This document shows positions 26,808-34,875 of a stretch of DNA of 64,000 bases, one piece after another. Both the position numbers and the translations under genes were made by a program. Numbering within the stretch: position 1 is the stretch's first letter; each line of letters begins with the position of its first letter. The stretch lies in contig JALCME010000010.1 of the NCBI GenBank assembly GCA_022648295.1, positions 1 to 64,000 on the forward strand. Reading direction: 5' to 3'. This stretch comes from Bacteroides sp. Lineage in GTDB: Bacteria; Bacteroidota; Bacteroidia; Bacteroidales; Bacteroidaceae. The notes under the pieces are model-generated. The model worked only from the letters and a program-made list of their open reading frames with translations, did no database searches and was not told the origin of the DNA.

Positions 26808-29213
26808 TTACTCAACTTCCCATTCAAACAGCCCGGAAGCGTATTCTGCGGGAAGCTTTATTTCCATCTTTAATCCGCCGGTTGTGACCGGAGTAAAGCT
26901 AACTTCGTTGCCAATGCCTTTCACTGTCCCATACGAGGTTGCATTTTCCACAGGTACCCATGCCCCTGTGTTATCTTTATAATACAACTTCCAGAAATCG
27001 GGCACACGGCAACCTCCCCACGGACCATCATCATACCAATAGACAGTAGAACCGGATATGGTTTTAGGGGAATCGAATGTATAAGCAATCCACTCGGTAG
27101 TCCCCTTTTTCGGCCACCAATGATAATAGGGTACTGAACGGTCATTTGCATTCTTCGGCACTAACCGGTCGTTGATCGCAGTAATCGCTGTCGCCTGATG
27201 TGAAGCGGAAACACGGCTCTCCGAAGCAATGGTCGGTGGCAACACAGGGCGGGTGGCATTGACATCAATAGGCAACCATACCGCCATTTCACCGCTACCG
27301 CGATGCGCCCATGCATAATAAGGAATCATATTTAATTTCACATCCTTTGCCACCAATCTGCCAGTTGCATCATATTCCAATGTCTGTGCATCAGTCTGCA
27401 CCATGTCAATGCCATACAATAAATCCGACTTCTTAATGACTTTAAACTGCGGATTCCGGTTTACCAGCACCCCTCTCACACTGAAATCATTGTCAGGCCA
27501 TTCCGCACAATACACCAAAGGTCCACGCTCCACGGCAACTTTACCCTGATCTGCGGCTACCAGAGGATGGGCTTTTACCGTACGGACTTCCATATCAAAA
27601 TGAATCTGTACTTCATCCCCTTTCTTCCATTTCCGGTCAATTACGAAATAGCCTTTTTCCAAAGCATTCTCCACCGGCTGCCCATTCACGTTAATCAAAT
27701 AAGCAGGATGCTTCTTATCCGCGTAACGGTATAAATCACCGGGAACCACCGAGTTCCTCACCCATCCCGGAATACGGATCTTCAGCTTGAAGTCTTGCTT
27801 CCCCGCAGGTGAAACCGCCAGCCGAATGTCGCCCGACCACGGATAATCCGTTGTTTGCTCTAAAGTGACCTTTTTACCATTCAATGCCACCGTCGCTTTA
27901 TCTCCCATAAACAGGTTTACATACAAGTCTTTGCCTTGTGTGGCATATACATAACCGGGAAGAGAAGGAATGAAGCGACAAATATTGGACGGACAGCAAG
28001 CACAACCAAACCAAGGCTGACGTTGGTGTTGCCCGATTGATTCCAAGGGATTGGGATAGAAGAACCGGCCTCCATCCAGTGAAACGCCAGAGATCAGCCC
28101 GTTATACAAAGTACGCTCCAGTACATCATAATATTTCGATTCCCCATGTAACAGGAACAAGCGGTAGTTAAGGTAAACATTTCCGATTGCCGCACACGTC
28201 TCGCAATAAGCAGACATGTTGGGCAATTCATAATTCTGCCCGAAAGCTTCTCCGTTACTAGTGGCTCCGATACCTCCGGTGATATACAACTTCTTATTCA
28301 CAATATTATCCCAAATCCGGTCAATAGCATGCACATAAGCGGTATCTCCGGTCAACGCAGCCACATCGGCCATGCCGGAATACATGTAAGCGGCACGTAC
28401 GGCATGCCCCACAGCCTCATCCTGTTCCGTCACCGGCTTATGCGCCTGACTATATTCATCCCGGCGTGCAGTGTGTCCCCGCTTATCCAGGAAGAACTTC
28501 GCTTCGTTGAGGTATTTCACATCTCCCGTAACCAAATAGAGCTTGGCTAAAGCCATCTCGGCAATCTGATGCCCGGGAACCACGACCAGTTGCCCCGGTT
28601 TATCTCCTATTGCTCGGCACACACAGTCGGCATAGCGGATAGCAATATCCAGAAAGTTACGCTTCCCCGTAGCCTGATAGTGCGCAATTGCTCCTTCTAC
28701 CATGTGACCGAGATCATACAGCTCATGGCTCAGGTCTTCCACCTTTTCCCAACGCTTACTTCCCGACCATTCATGCGGATGTTTAGGGTTTTGCGTGCGT
28801 GCGGTGTATAAGTAACCATCCGGTTCCTGAGCTGCTGCAACCAGAACAAGCACACTATCAATGTATTTCGACAGCTTCTTGTTGGGACAGGTTTGCATGG
28901 AATAGCTAGCTCCTTCTATCACCTTATATACATCCGTATCATCAAAGGGCAAACCACCCACCTTAATCGTATCACTGGGATGCGCCGCCCTTACAAAATT
29001 ATCATACCGTCCCGTTTCCTCACATTTGCTAAAAGCAAGCGGAATAGTTACTTCACGGTTTGCCTTCAACCGCTGTCCCCAGAAGGAATCGGTCACTTTT
29101 ACTGCTGTGAAAGGCACAGGAGTAAAGGGATATCCCTTATGCACGGGAACCTTTTGGGCATAGGACAACAAAGTTGCACCTGCCAAAAGGAATGTAAACA
29201 AACTCTTTTTCAT
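26808..29213 (-). CDS. GH127 beta-L-arabinofuranosidase, periplasmic type
   Basis: The protein has 801 residues with a cleavable signal peptide (LLSYAQK). The GH127 zinc-cysteine active site is complete: E322, E338 and C340 (in CETCAAIGN), and C406-C407 (in GCACCPSN), matching E322, E338, C340, C417 and C418 of Bifidobacterium longum HypBA1. C406 is the expected nucleophile. An (alpha/alpha)6 barrel covers about residues 35-430 and beta-sandwich domains follow. Its C-terminus (VPDFWKLYYKDNTGAWVPVE) adds a discoidin-like domain. HypBA1 removes beta-1,2-linked arabinofuranose from hydroxyproline-bound arabinan chains. It lies between the GH43 (32 bp) and the S9 peptidase (14 bp). Confidence 0.9.
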   Translation of the reverse strand: MKKSLFTFLLAGATLLSYAQKVPVHKGYPFTPVPFTAVKVTDSFWGQRLKANREVTIPLAFSKCEETGRYDNFVRAAHPSDTIKVGGLPFDDTDVYKVIEGASYSMQTCPNKKLSKYIDSVLVLVAAAQEPDGYLYTARTQNPKHPHEWSGSKRWEKVEDLSHELYDLGHMVEGAIAHYQATGKRNFLDIAIRYADCVCRAIGDKPGQLVVVPGHQIAEMALAKLYLVTGDVKYLNEAKFFLDKRGHTARRDEYSQAHKPVTEQDEAVGHAVRAAYMYSGMADVAALTGDTAYVHAIDRIWDNIVNKKLYITGGIGATSNGEAFGQNYELPNMSAYCETCAAIGNVYLNYRLFLLHGESKYYDVLERTLYNGLISGVSLDGGRFFYPNPLESIGQHQRQPWFGCACCPSNICRFIPSLPGYVYATQGKDLYVNLFMGDKATVALNGKKVTLEQTTDYPWSGDIRLAVSPAGKQDFKLKIRIPGWVRNSVVPGDLYRYADKKHPAYLINVNGQPVENALEKGYFVIDRKWKKGDEVQIHFDMEVRTVKAHPLVAADQGKVAVERGPLVYCAEWPDNDFSVRGVLVNRNPQFKVIKKSDLLYGIDMVQTDAQTLEYDATGRLVAKDVKLNMIPYYAWAHRGSGEMAVWLPIDVNATRPVLPPTIASESRVSASHQATAITAINDRLVPKNANDRSVPYYHWWPKKGTTEWIAYTFDSPKTISGSTVYWYDDGPWGGCRVPDFWKLYYKDNTGAWVPVENATSYGTVKGIGNEVSFTPVTTGGLKMEIKLPAEYASGLFEWEVE

Positions 29214-29245
29214 GCTATTTGGTTTATTAATATTTAGTTTCCACT

Positions 29246-31459
29246 CTATCTTTTTCCGGTGTAATGCTTCAAGATTTCTTCAGCCTTAAGTACCCCGTCA
29301 TATAGTCTCACTTCATGAAGAAGTCCGCTGAACGGCCAGTCTCCGCATGCAGTTCTGCCCAAAGTTACATATTTACTCTCTGGTAAAAGTAAGAGAATAT
29401 CATTTTCTTTGATCTTCCTTCCATTCAGATACACCTTCTCCATGTAACCGTCATAAGTGATAACCCAATGCTGCCACTGTCCCGTACCAGCCAATTCGGG
29501 AAAGCCCATGTCCTCAAACCAACCAAAATGACAAACCACCCCGCAACGCGGCTCTTTGCCACTGCAAAGCATTACCTTTTCCAACTCACCTTCCGAAGAA
29601 GTCAAATCGACAATGCACTCGTTCTGATTAGCTTCCGGATTCAAAACCCAAGCTTCAAGAGTGTAAGGTGCACTGTCCCTGACCTGACTTGGCAAAGCAA
29701 AGTCGGAACGGAACCACTGAACGCTGTCAAAAGCAAAAGCCTTGACTCCTTTCTGTTCCACTACAGGCAACGCGGTAGTCAACGTGTGAAATTTACCTTT
29801 ACCCGTGTGTTCATTAATTTCAGTGAGCGTATCACCTGCTTGGTAATCATCTGCACATACCTCCATCAAGAGTTCCGGGGCTTTCTCTCCTTTCTGCCCA
29901 ATAGTACCGGAAAGTTTCGAAGTAGTGCCGGAAAGCTTTGAGATAGCAGGCTTTCTTCTTTGCTCGCTTCCTTTAGACGAACGATTCTCCTCAGATGAAC
30001 TAACCGGAAAACCGGCACCATTCCTATCTCCATTTATCCCGGAAGATTTACCGGATAGACAGGCCTTGTCCTCATCCGCAAAGATTTTGATATTCCAAAT
30101 GGCACCGAACTGCCCTTTTCGCTTTCCACCAATATAAGTAAAGCGAACATACTGGGCCTTGGCATTGCCCTGATCTATCATGGGACTGCCCGATAAATGG
30201 TTGTCCCGCCGGTCGGCAAACAGCTTCCAATCTTTTCCATTCCGGGAAACTTCAATAAAGTACTGATAATACAAAGTAGGATATTCAAACTGTGTCCAGA
30301 TCCGTCGGATATCTTTCAGACTTCCCAAATCAATCTCAATCCATTCCCGTCCCGAGGTCTTCGGACGCCACAATGTAGCATTATTATCATCCACGGCGTA
30401 CTGCGGCTTGAAATACTCATTATAATAAGAAGAAGCCTTTACCTGCTTACAGAAGGTCAGATTAGGAGAAGTATTCGCCAAAGTACCAAGATGCCCGATT
30501 CCACGATGCGTAGGTACCACCTTAGCTATGGAACCATCTCCATTAAAGACCAGCTTATCAATAGCAATCTGCCGATGCATTCCCCGCGTAGATTGCGGAA
30601 TATTATGCCGGTGATATACAATATAATAGTTATCTCCGTCCTTTAAGATGCTATGATGCCCCGGTCCATGAACCGAGTGGTCGGCATTCGTCGAAAGGAT
30701 TGGATTGTTCTTTCCGAAAGTAAAAGGTCCCATAGGTCCCACCGTACTTGTTGCATACTGCACCCGGTAAGTCTCATCATGGCAAGAGCCGGAAGAATAC
30801 ATAAAGTAGTAAATGCCATTCCTCTTCAGCATAAAGGGAGCTTCGAAGAAATCGGTAGCTTCGGTATTCGGAATTAAGCGGGTCTGGGTGAAACTCTTTC
30901 TATCGGCCGATAGTTTTCCTACTCCACAACCAAAGCCTTTGTATATGCCCCATGTTCCCCAATAAAGGTAAACCGAGCCGTCATCATCCACAAAGGATTG
31001 CCCATCAAGTGTAATGGCATTCTTCACAAAACGGTCAGGCACCAACACCGTTGTATCGTTACCAAGCAAATTGTGCCACGGCCCAATCGGGGTATCGCCC
31101 ACCCCACAATAGATTTTGCAAGGCTCACAATAATACATATAGAACTTTCCGTCTTTATCCCGCATCACATCGGGTGCCCAGATATGATAAGTAGTAGGCC
31201 AGTTCATCGGCACCATCGTCCAGTTTGCAAGATCTTTGGAAGTCCATGCCACCGACGGTCCTAACCCTCCGCCATTTCCATCAGTCGTAGCATAGATATA
31301 ATAAGTATCCCCGAATTTCTTAATGGTAGGGTCGGCAAAGTAGCCTGCAATCACCGGATTGCCATCGCCCGGAGCATTCCACTTCTCTGCCTGCCCCAAC
31401 ACCTCAGCATAGAAGGACGAAGCTAAAATACCCAGTAAAAATAGAATAAGTTTCCTCAT
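29246..31459 (-). CDS. GH43 glycosidase with discoidin-like and LamG-like domains
   Basis: This 737-residue protein has a signal peptide and a five-bladed propeller (about 30-320) with the GH43 residues D43 (FADPT), D152 (LDGQ) and E206 (FFEAPF). A discoidin-type (F5/8C) domain follows at about 332-462 and a LamG-like jelly roll at about 530-735. GH43 enzymes are mostly alpha-L-arabinofuranosidases, arabinanases or xylosidases. An arabinofuranosidase would fit the GH127 neighbours. The 60-residue linker (465-528) is Ser/Lys/Gly-rich and contains the repeat KLSGTTSKLSGTIG. The accessory domains suggest binding to an insoluble or complex glycan. Confidence 0.88.
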   Translation of the reverse strand: MRKLILFLLGILASSFYAEVLGQAEKWNAPGDGNPVIAGYFADPTIKKFGDTYYIYATTDGNGGGLGPSVAWTSKDLANWTMVPMNWPTTYHIWAPDVMRDKDGKFYMYYCEPCKIYCGVGDTPIGPWHNLLGNDTTVLVPDRFVKNAITLDGQSFVDDDGSVYLYWGTWGIYKGFGCGVGKLSADRKSFTQTRLIPNTEATDFFEAPFMLKRNGIYYFMYSSGSCHDETYRVQYATSTVGPMGPFTFGKNNPILSTNADHSVHGPGHHSILKDGDNYYIVYHRHNIPQSTRGMHRQIAIDKLVFNGDGSIAKVVPTHRGIGHLGTLANTSPNLTFCKQVKASSYYNEYFKPQYAVDDNNATLWRPKTSGREWIEIDLGSLKDIRRIWTQFEYPTLYYQYFIEVSRNGKDWKLFADRRDNHLSGSPMIDQGNAKAQYVRFTYIGGKRKGQFGAIWNIKIFADEDKACLSGKSSGINGDRNGAGFPVSSSEENRSSKGSEQRRKPAISKLSGTTSKLSGTIGQKGEKAPELLMEVCADDYQAGDTLTEINEHTGKGKFHTLTTALPVVEQKGVKAFAFDSVQWFRSDFALPSQVRDSAPYTLEAWVLNPEANQNECIVDLTSSEGELEKVMLCSGKEPRCGVVCHFGWFEDMGFPELAGTGQWQHWVITYDGYMEKVYLNGRKIKENDILLLLPESKYVTLGRTACGDWPFSGLLHEVRLYDGVLKAEEILKHYTGKR

Positions 31460-31518
31460 AAATAGTTATTTAAAGATAGATTAGGTATTCACGAAAGAAG
31501 CTTCTTACAAACCTTCAA

Positions 31519-32313
31519 TCAGGGATGTATCTCATTTTTGATCGGAAGATCCGCTTCATAGAAATACGCCTTCAGTAGGTTATACATCTCCGGATCATAG
31601 GCTTTCAATTTCTCCCGTCGGTTGATTGCGTTATGCACTCCATTCGGCTCCTTGGAATAACGATTACAATTGAAGAAAGACTGAACGGTCTCTGCAAAAT
31701 ATTCTTCTTTATTGCTAATAGCATAAGTATCCTTCCACAACCCTTTTGCTTCAGCATGCTGCATCACACATTCGAGCCTCTTGTTAAAGGTCGGATCAAG
31801 TCCTACAATACCTATGGTATGAATAAGATGAGCAAACTCATGAATTAAAATGTTCTCTCCTTTATACCGATCACCCGGTAGACAGAGCAAGTTCTCTTCC
31901 CCACAGCTTGAACTGAGCGAATCCTCAGGAGCACCACCAAAGCCTCTTGCCCGTCTATTCCAATAAGCTATTTTCTCCGGGGAACTGCAAATATGAGCAT
32001 ATTCAGGAATGTCACAAACCTCTTCATGCTCCCCGATGACCATAAACCGACAATGCTGTTTAACCATATAATTCCTAATATCTTCCCGCTTTGCCAACAT
32101 TCCTATAATCAATTGCCGGGCTGTGAGCAGTGCTTCATCACGGACTTTATCCGATGACACAACTGCTATGCCCCCGGCATCCACATATTTTTTATAGAAT
32201 GAAGGCAAGTGCAAAGAGTCAGGAACATCTTTCACTTCCTGAGCCTGCACCAATCCCGTACCGTAAATAAAAGCCAATAAACCAGTTATGGCTATAAATA
32301 AAGTTTGTCTCAT
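31519..32313 (-). CDS. Exported zinc metallopeptidase, lethal-factor / Pro-Pro-endopeptidase (M34) type
   Basis: The protein has 264 residues with a cleavable signal peptide (TGLVQAQE). The zinc motif is H158-E-F-A-H162 (ILIHEFAHLIH). The second part reads Y197-AIS-N201-KE-E204-YFAE. In anthrax lethal factor the same residues are Y728, N732 and E735 followed by FFAE, with identical spacing of 7 between tyrosine and the zinc-binding glutamate. Clostridial Pro-Pro endopeptidase PPEP-1 shares this arrangement. This supports an M34/ATLF-like catalytic domain in a small secreted protein about the size of PPEP-1. Cleavage of proline-rich protein is an attractive inference in this operon (59 bp behind GH43, 23 bp after the next metallopeptidase). 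Confidence 0.75.
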   Translation of the reverse strand: MRQTLFIAITGLLAFIYGTGLVQAQEVKDVPDSLHLPSFYKKYVDAGGIAVVSSDKVRDEALLTARQLIIGMLAKREDIRNYMVKQHCRFMVIGEHEEVCDIPEYAHICSSPEKIAYWNRRARGFGGAPEDSLSSSCGEENLLCLPGDRYKGENILIHEFAHLIHTIGIVGLDPTFNKRLECVMQHAEAKGLWKDTYAISNKEEYFAETVQSFFNCNRYSKEPNGVHNAINRREKLKAYDPEMYNLLKAYFYEADLPIKNEIHP

Positions 32314-32336
32314 AAATATTAAAGTTCAAATTTCAA

Positions 32337-33716
32337 TCAGTTTAAGACACTAGCACCTTCAAATTTTACTTTATATGGCCATTGTTCATCATTAGAATCA
32401 TCATCATCCCAAACATGATACCAATGAACTTTGGGGGCTCCACTCACTACAAAATACAGCTTCTTGCAATTAGACGGACAGCTAAAAACCGCACTTCCTT
32501 TTGATTCTGAAAAGACATCGCTATAAACACATGTCCCATCATTAAGATAAGCCACAAAGCCATACCTCCATCCCGCTTCATCGACATTCAGACTTCGGTA
32601 ACCATCAGCCCCTGCTATTCCCTCAAAATCAGCTTTTATTTCTTCCGTTTCCGCAAGTCTATTCAAGTCAATCACATTATAACCATAATTCTCAATGCAT
32701 TGATCGGGACTAATTCTATAATATCCATCTTCCTCTTTCAATAAAGAAACTTGCTTCCGTCCAACATAATTTCTACCATAGTCCCTTATGCCGTCAATGT
32801 CCCAATTTACAAAGCGTCTGGCCGCATCAAACATCTCATCATTAAATGTCTTTTGATCAATATTAGTTATTCGTTTATAAGTATCAACAGGATCTTCCGG
32901 CTTTCGCGCCATACGCCATAACTTCCCAATAAAATCAATGCCATGCTTCATACACCAATAGTCTTGTATAAAATAGTTAGAGTAACGGGGAGTTTCATGC
33001 AAAATGTTCTTATGGAAATATTTAAGATACTCTCCATAATAATAACTGGAAAACTGTTCTTCCGGATAAATCTTAAAGCTTTGCCATTGAGCACATTGTT
33101 CCCAAAAAGCATTTCCTCCTTCTCCATTTGGACCAAAGCCATAACGATAGCCGGAATCGCTGGCCGGATTATCGCAATAAACCTGATATTGAAAACAATG
33201 TCCTATTTCATGAGCAACAACAGAGCCAACCGGTTGAACAGCCGGAGCATTTACCCACAAAGCACCTATGACATCATCGTACCCAGCCCCTGTAGCACTC
33301 CACTCCTTATTATAGCTAAGGAAAATCATCATTCTATATTGACTTGTCTTAGAATCAGCTTCATCAATAAACTTTAAAGTATTCGCGTAGTATTTATATA
33401 TACTTTCAGCCTTATCAAGAAGATCATTTATATCAACTGCATATCCTCCTAATGCTTTCCCCGGATCTTTACCAAAACCAGCTTCCCAAAATACGATCCA
33501 ATTCTCTGAAGCTTTCGACCGACTCCAAGACCATTGGCTGGATTCTTTCGTAAAATCATTGTCTTTGAGTGCTTCTGGAATATAAACATCCTTTCCAATC
33601 GGTTTATGCATATTTTCATCTTCTACATTCTGTTCATCTGACGCACAACTATCCAAACCGATAAATAGACAGACAAATAGACAATAAACTATTTTTCGTG
33701 TATAAAAAACAAACAT
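32337..33716 (-). CDS. Lipoprotein with gluzincin-type metallopeptidase motif (DUF6055-like)
   Basis: The protein has 459 residues and a lipoprotein signal (C24 in GLDSC). The zinc motif is H169-E-I-G-H173 in VVAHEIGHCFQ, and the likely third ligand is E206 in AFWEQCAQW, the gluzincin arrangement. The catalytic part appears to cover about residues 55-330, and the last 110 residues form a beta-rich domain (LNRLAETEEIKADFEG). From memory it resembles the DUF6055 family, whose activity I do not know. Unlike its small neighbour it is lipid-anchored, so it could act at the cell surface. It follows the DUF4859-like gene across a hairpin. Confidence 0.65.
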   Translation of the reverse strand: MFVFYTRKIVYCLFVCLFIGLDSCASDEQNVEDENMHKPIGKDVYIPEALKDNDFTKESSQWSWSRSKASENWIVFWEAGFGKDPGKALGGYAVDINDLLDKAESIYKYYANTLKFIDEADSKTSQYRMMIFLSYNKEWSATGAGYDDVIGALWVNAPAVQPVGSVVAHEIGHCFQYQVYCDNPASDSGYRYGFGPNGEGGNAFWEQCAQWQSFKIYPEEQFSSYYYGEYLKYFHKNILHETPRYSNYFIQDYWCMKHGIDFIGKLWRMARKPEDPVDTYKRITNIDQKTFNDEMFDAARRFVNWDIDGIRDYGRNYVGRKQVSLLKEEDGYYRISPDQCIENYGYNVIDLNRLAETEEIKADFEGIAGADGYRSLNVDEAGWRYGFVAYLNDGTCVYSDVFSESKGSAVFSCPSNCKKLYFVVSGAPKVHWYHVWDDDDSNDEQWPYKVKFEGASVLN

Positions 33717-33765
33717 CCTTTTAACTATTAATTTATAAAAGTAGAAACCGCCCAGCTCTATAAGT

Positions 33766-33809
33766 CAGGAGAACAATAGATTACCGATTGAGCATCTGTT
33801 GTTCTCCTG
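33766..33809 (-). other. Hairpin inside the PUL operon
   Basis: CAGGAGAACAA at 33766-33776 is the exact reverse complement of TTGTTCTCCTG at 33799-33809, giving an 11-bp stem with a 22-nt loop, 16 bp after the stop of the DUF4859-like gene. No T-run follows on the minus strand. It may stabilise the upstream susCD-type mRNA or partly terminate transcription before the enzyme genes. Confidence 0.5.
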
Positions 33810-33825
33810 CTTAAAAGAGATACTT

Positions 33826-34848
33826 TTACTCTAAAGTAAGAGTAATAATAAATCGGAAGAAATTATTTTGATTTTCAGTGTCTTTATATCCAATACTAAT
33901 AGTATACGTAGCACCGGAAGTCATTCCTGGAGCTCTTCCTATATACAACATTTCATCTCCGTTCTTTGTATTGGCATAAAAAGAAAATCCTGTGTCTCCC
34001 CAGCTACATACAGTCCCTTGGGCATTCATCCAATAACCAGGCTTCTCCCCTGTATAACTGCTCGTTTCATCCCATACTCCTGTATTGGAATTTACTACAT
34101 ACATATGGATTTTCCCATTTGTTGCCTCACCACTGTCTCCATTATAATCTAGATTAGCTAAGAAATCATCAACACTCATACCCATACACGTTTGTATGGC
34201 TTCGGCATAATTAGTAAAATCAATGCCAAAAGAAGCATAATCACCGTCAGGTATACTAATACTAGTCAAAATAATAGAAGGATCGGTTATTGATACATTA
34301 AAAGTAAAACGTACATAATTATCATAGTTTGTTCCATTCACAGCAAAGCCCACATTAAAGCTCAATACCGTTCCCACAACTGCTTGTTCATTCACATTAA
34401 CAACAAGTTCTTTAGCTTCTGTATCAATATCCAAACTTGCTGTCCGTGTTTCGCTATCAAGGGCACATACTCCCCCTGCCGAATTATAATACCACCCGGT
34501 ATTACCTTTTGTCATATCCGATTTATCCCAACGACCTTTACTCGGGCTGATATTATAGAAAACGACTGTCCTGTCTTTGAGACCATTAATCACCTGATCA
34601 ACCGTCATATTCATCTTCTCCTGGAACATTTCAGCATAGTCTGCCAATTTAATGGTCTGCGCTTCAAAATGCCCAACTGCAAATTCCATATCCGATGTTA
34701 TAACAGCATTGGCATCCGTTTTCAGATAAGGAATCTCACTCTCACTATAAACATGTTTACTCGTTGCATCTTCAATACTATCACTACAGGCAGTAAATCC
34801 AAAAGCCAAGCAACAGCCTATTAAAGCATATATAAAATTGTTCTTCAT
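33826..34848 (-). CDS. DUF4859-like lipoprotein, putative surface glycan-binding protein
   Basis: The protein has 340 residues, taking the second ATG (34848) as start, which gives MKNNFIYALIG and the lipobox FTAC. Two homologous halves are visible, each with a W-x-Y-x-N pattern: GWYYNSAGGVCALDS near residue 120 and GYWMNAQGTVCSWGD near 280. This resembles the DUF4859 family. No catalytic motif is seen. Its place right after SusD is where PULs usually encode SusE/F-like surface glycan-binding proteins, so I infer that role. Confidence 0.6.
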   Translation of the reverse strand: MKNNFIYALIGCCLAFGFTACSDSIEDATSKHVYSESEIPYLKTDANAVITSDMEFAVGHFEAQTIKLADYAEMFQEKMNMTVDQVINGLKDRTVVFYNISPSKGRWDKSDMTKGNTGWYYNSAGGVCALDSETRTASLDIDTEAKELVVNVNEQAVVGTVLSFNVGFAVNGTNYDNYVRFTFNVSITDPSIILTSISIPDGDYASFGIDFTNYAEAIQTCMGMSVDDFLANLDYNGDSGEATNGKIHMYVVNSNTGVWDETSSYTGEKPGYWMNAQGTVCSWGDTGFSFYANTKNGDEMLYIGRAPGMTSGATYTISIGYKDTENQNNFFRFIITLTLE

Positions 34849-34875
34849 ATCAATCACTTTTTATCAGACTTAAAA

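Noticed and set aside
29468..29941. 157-codon open frame opposite the GH43 gene
   Set aside because: It is antisense to the LamG and linker part of the enzyme and has no domain signature.
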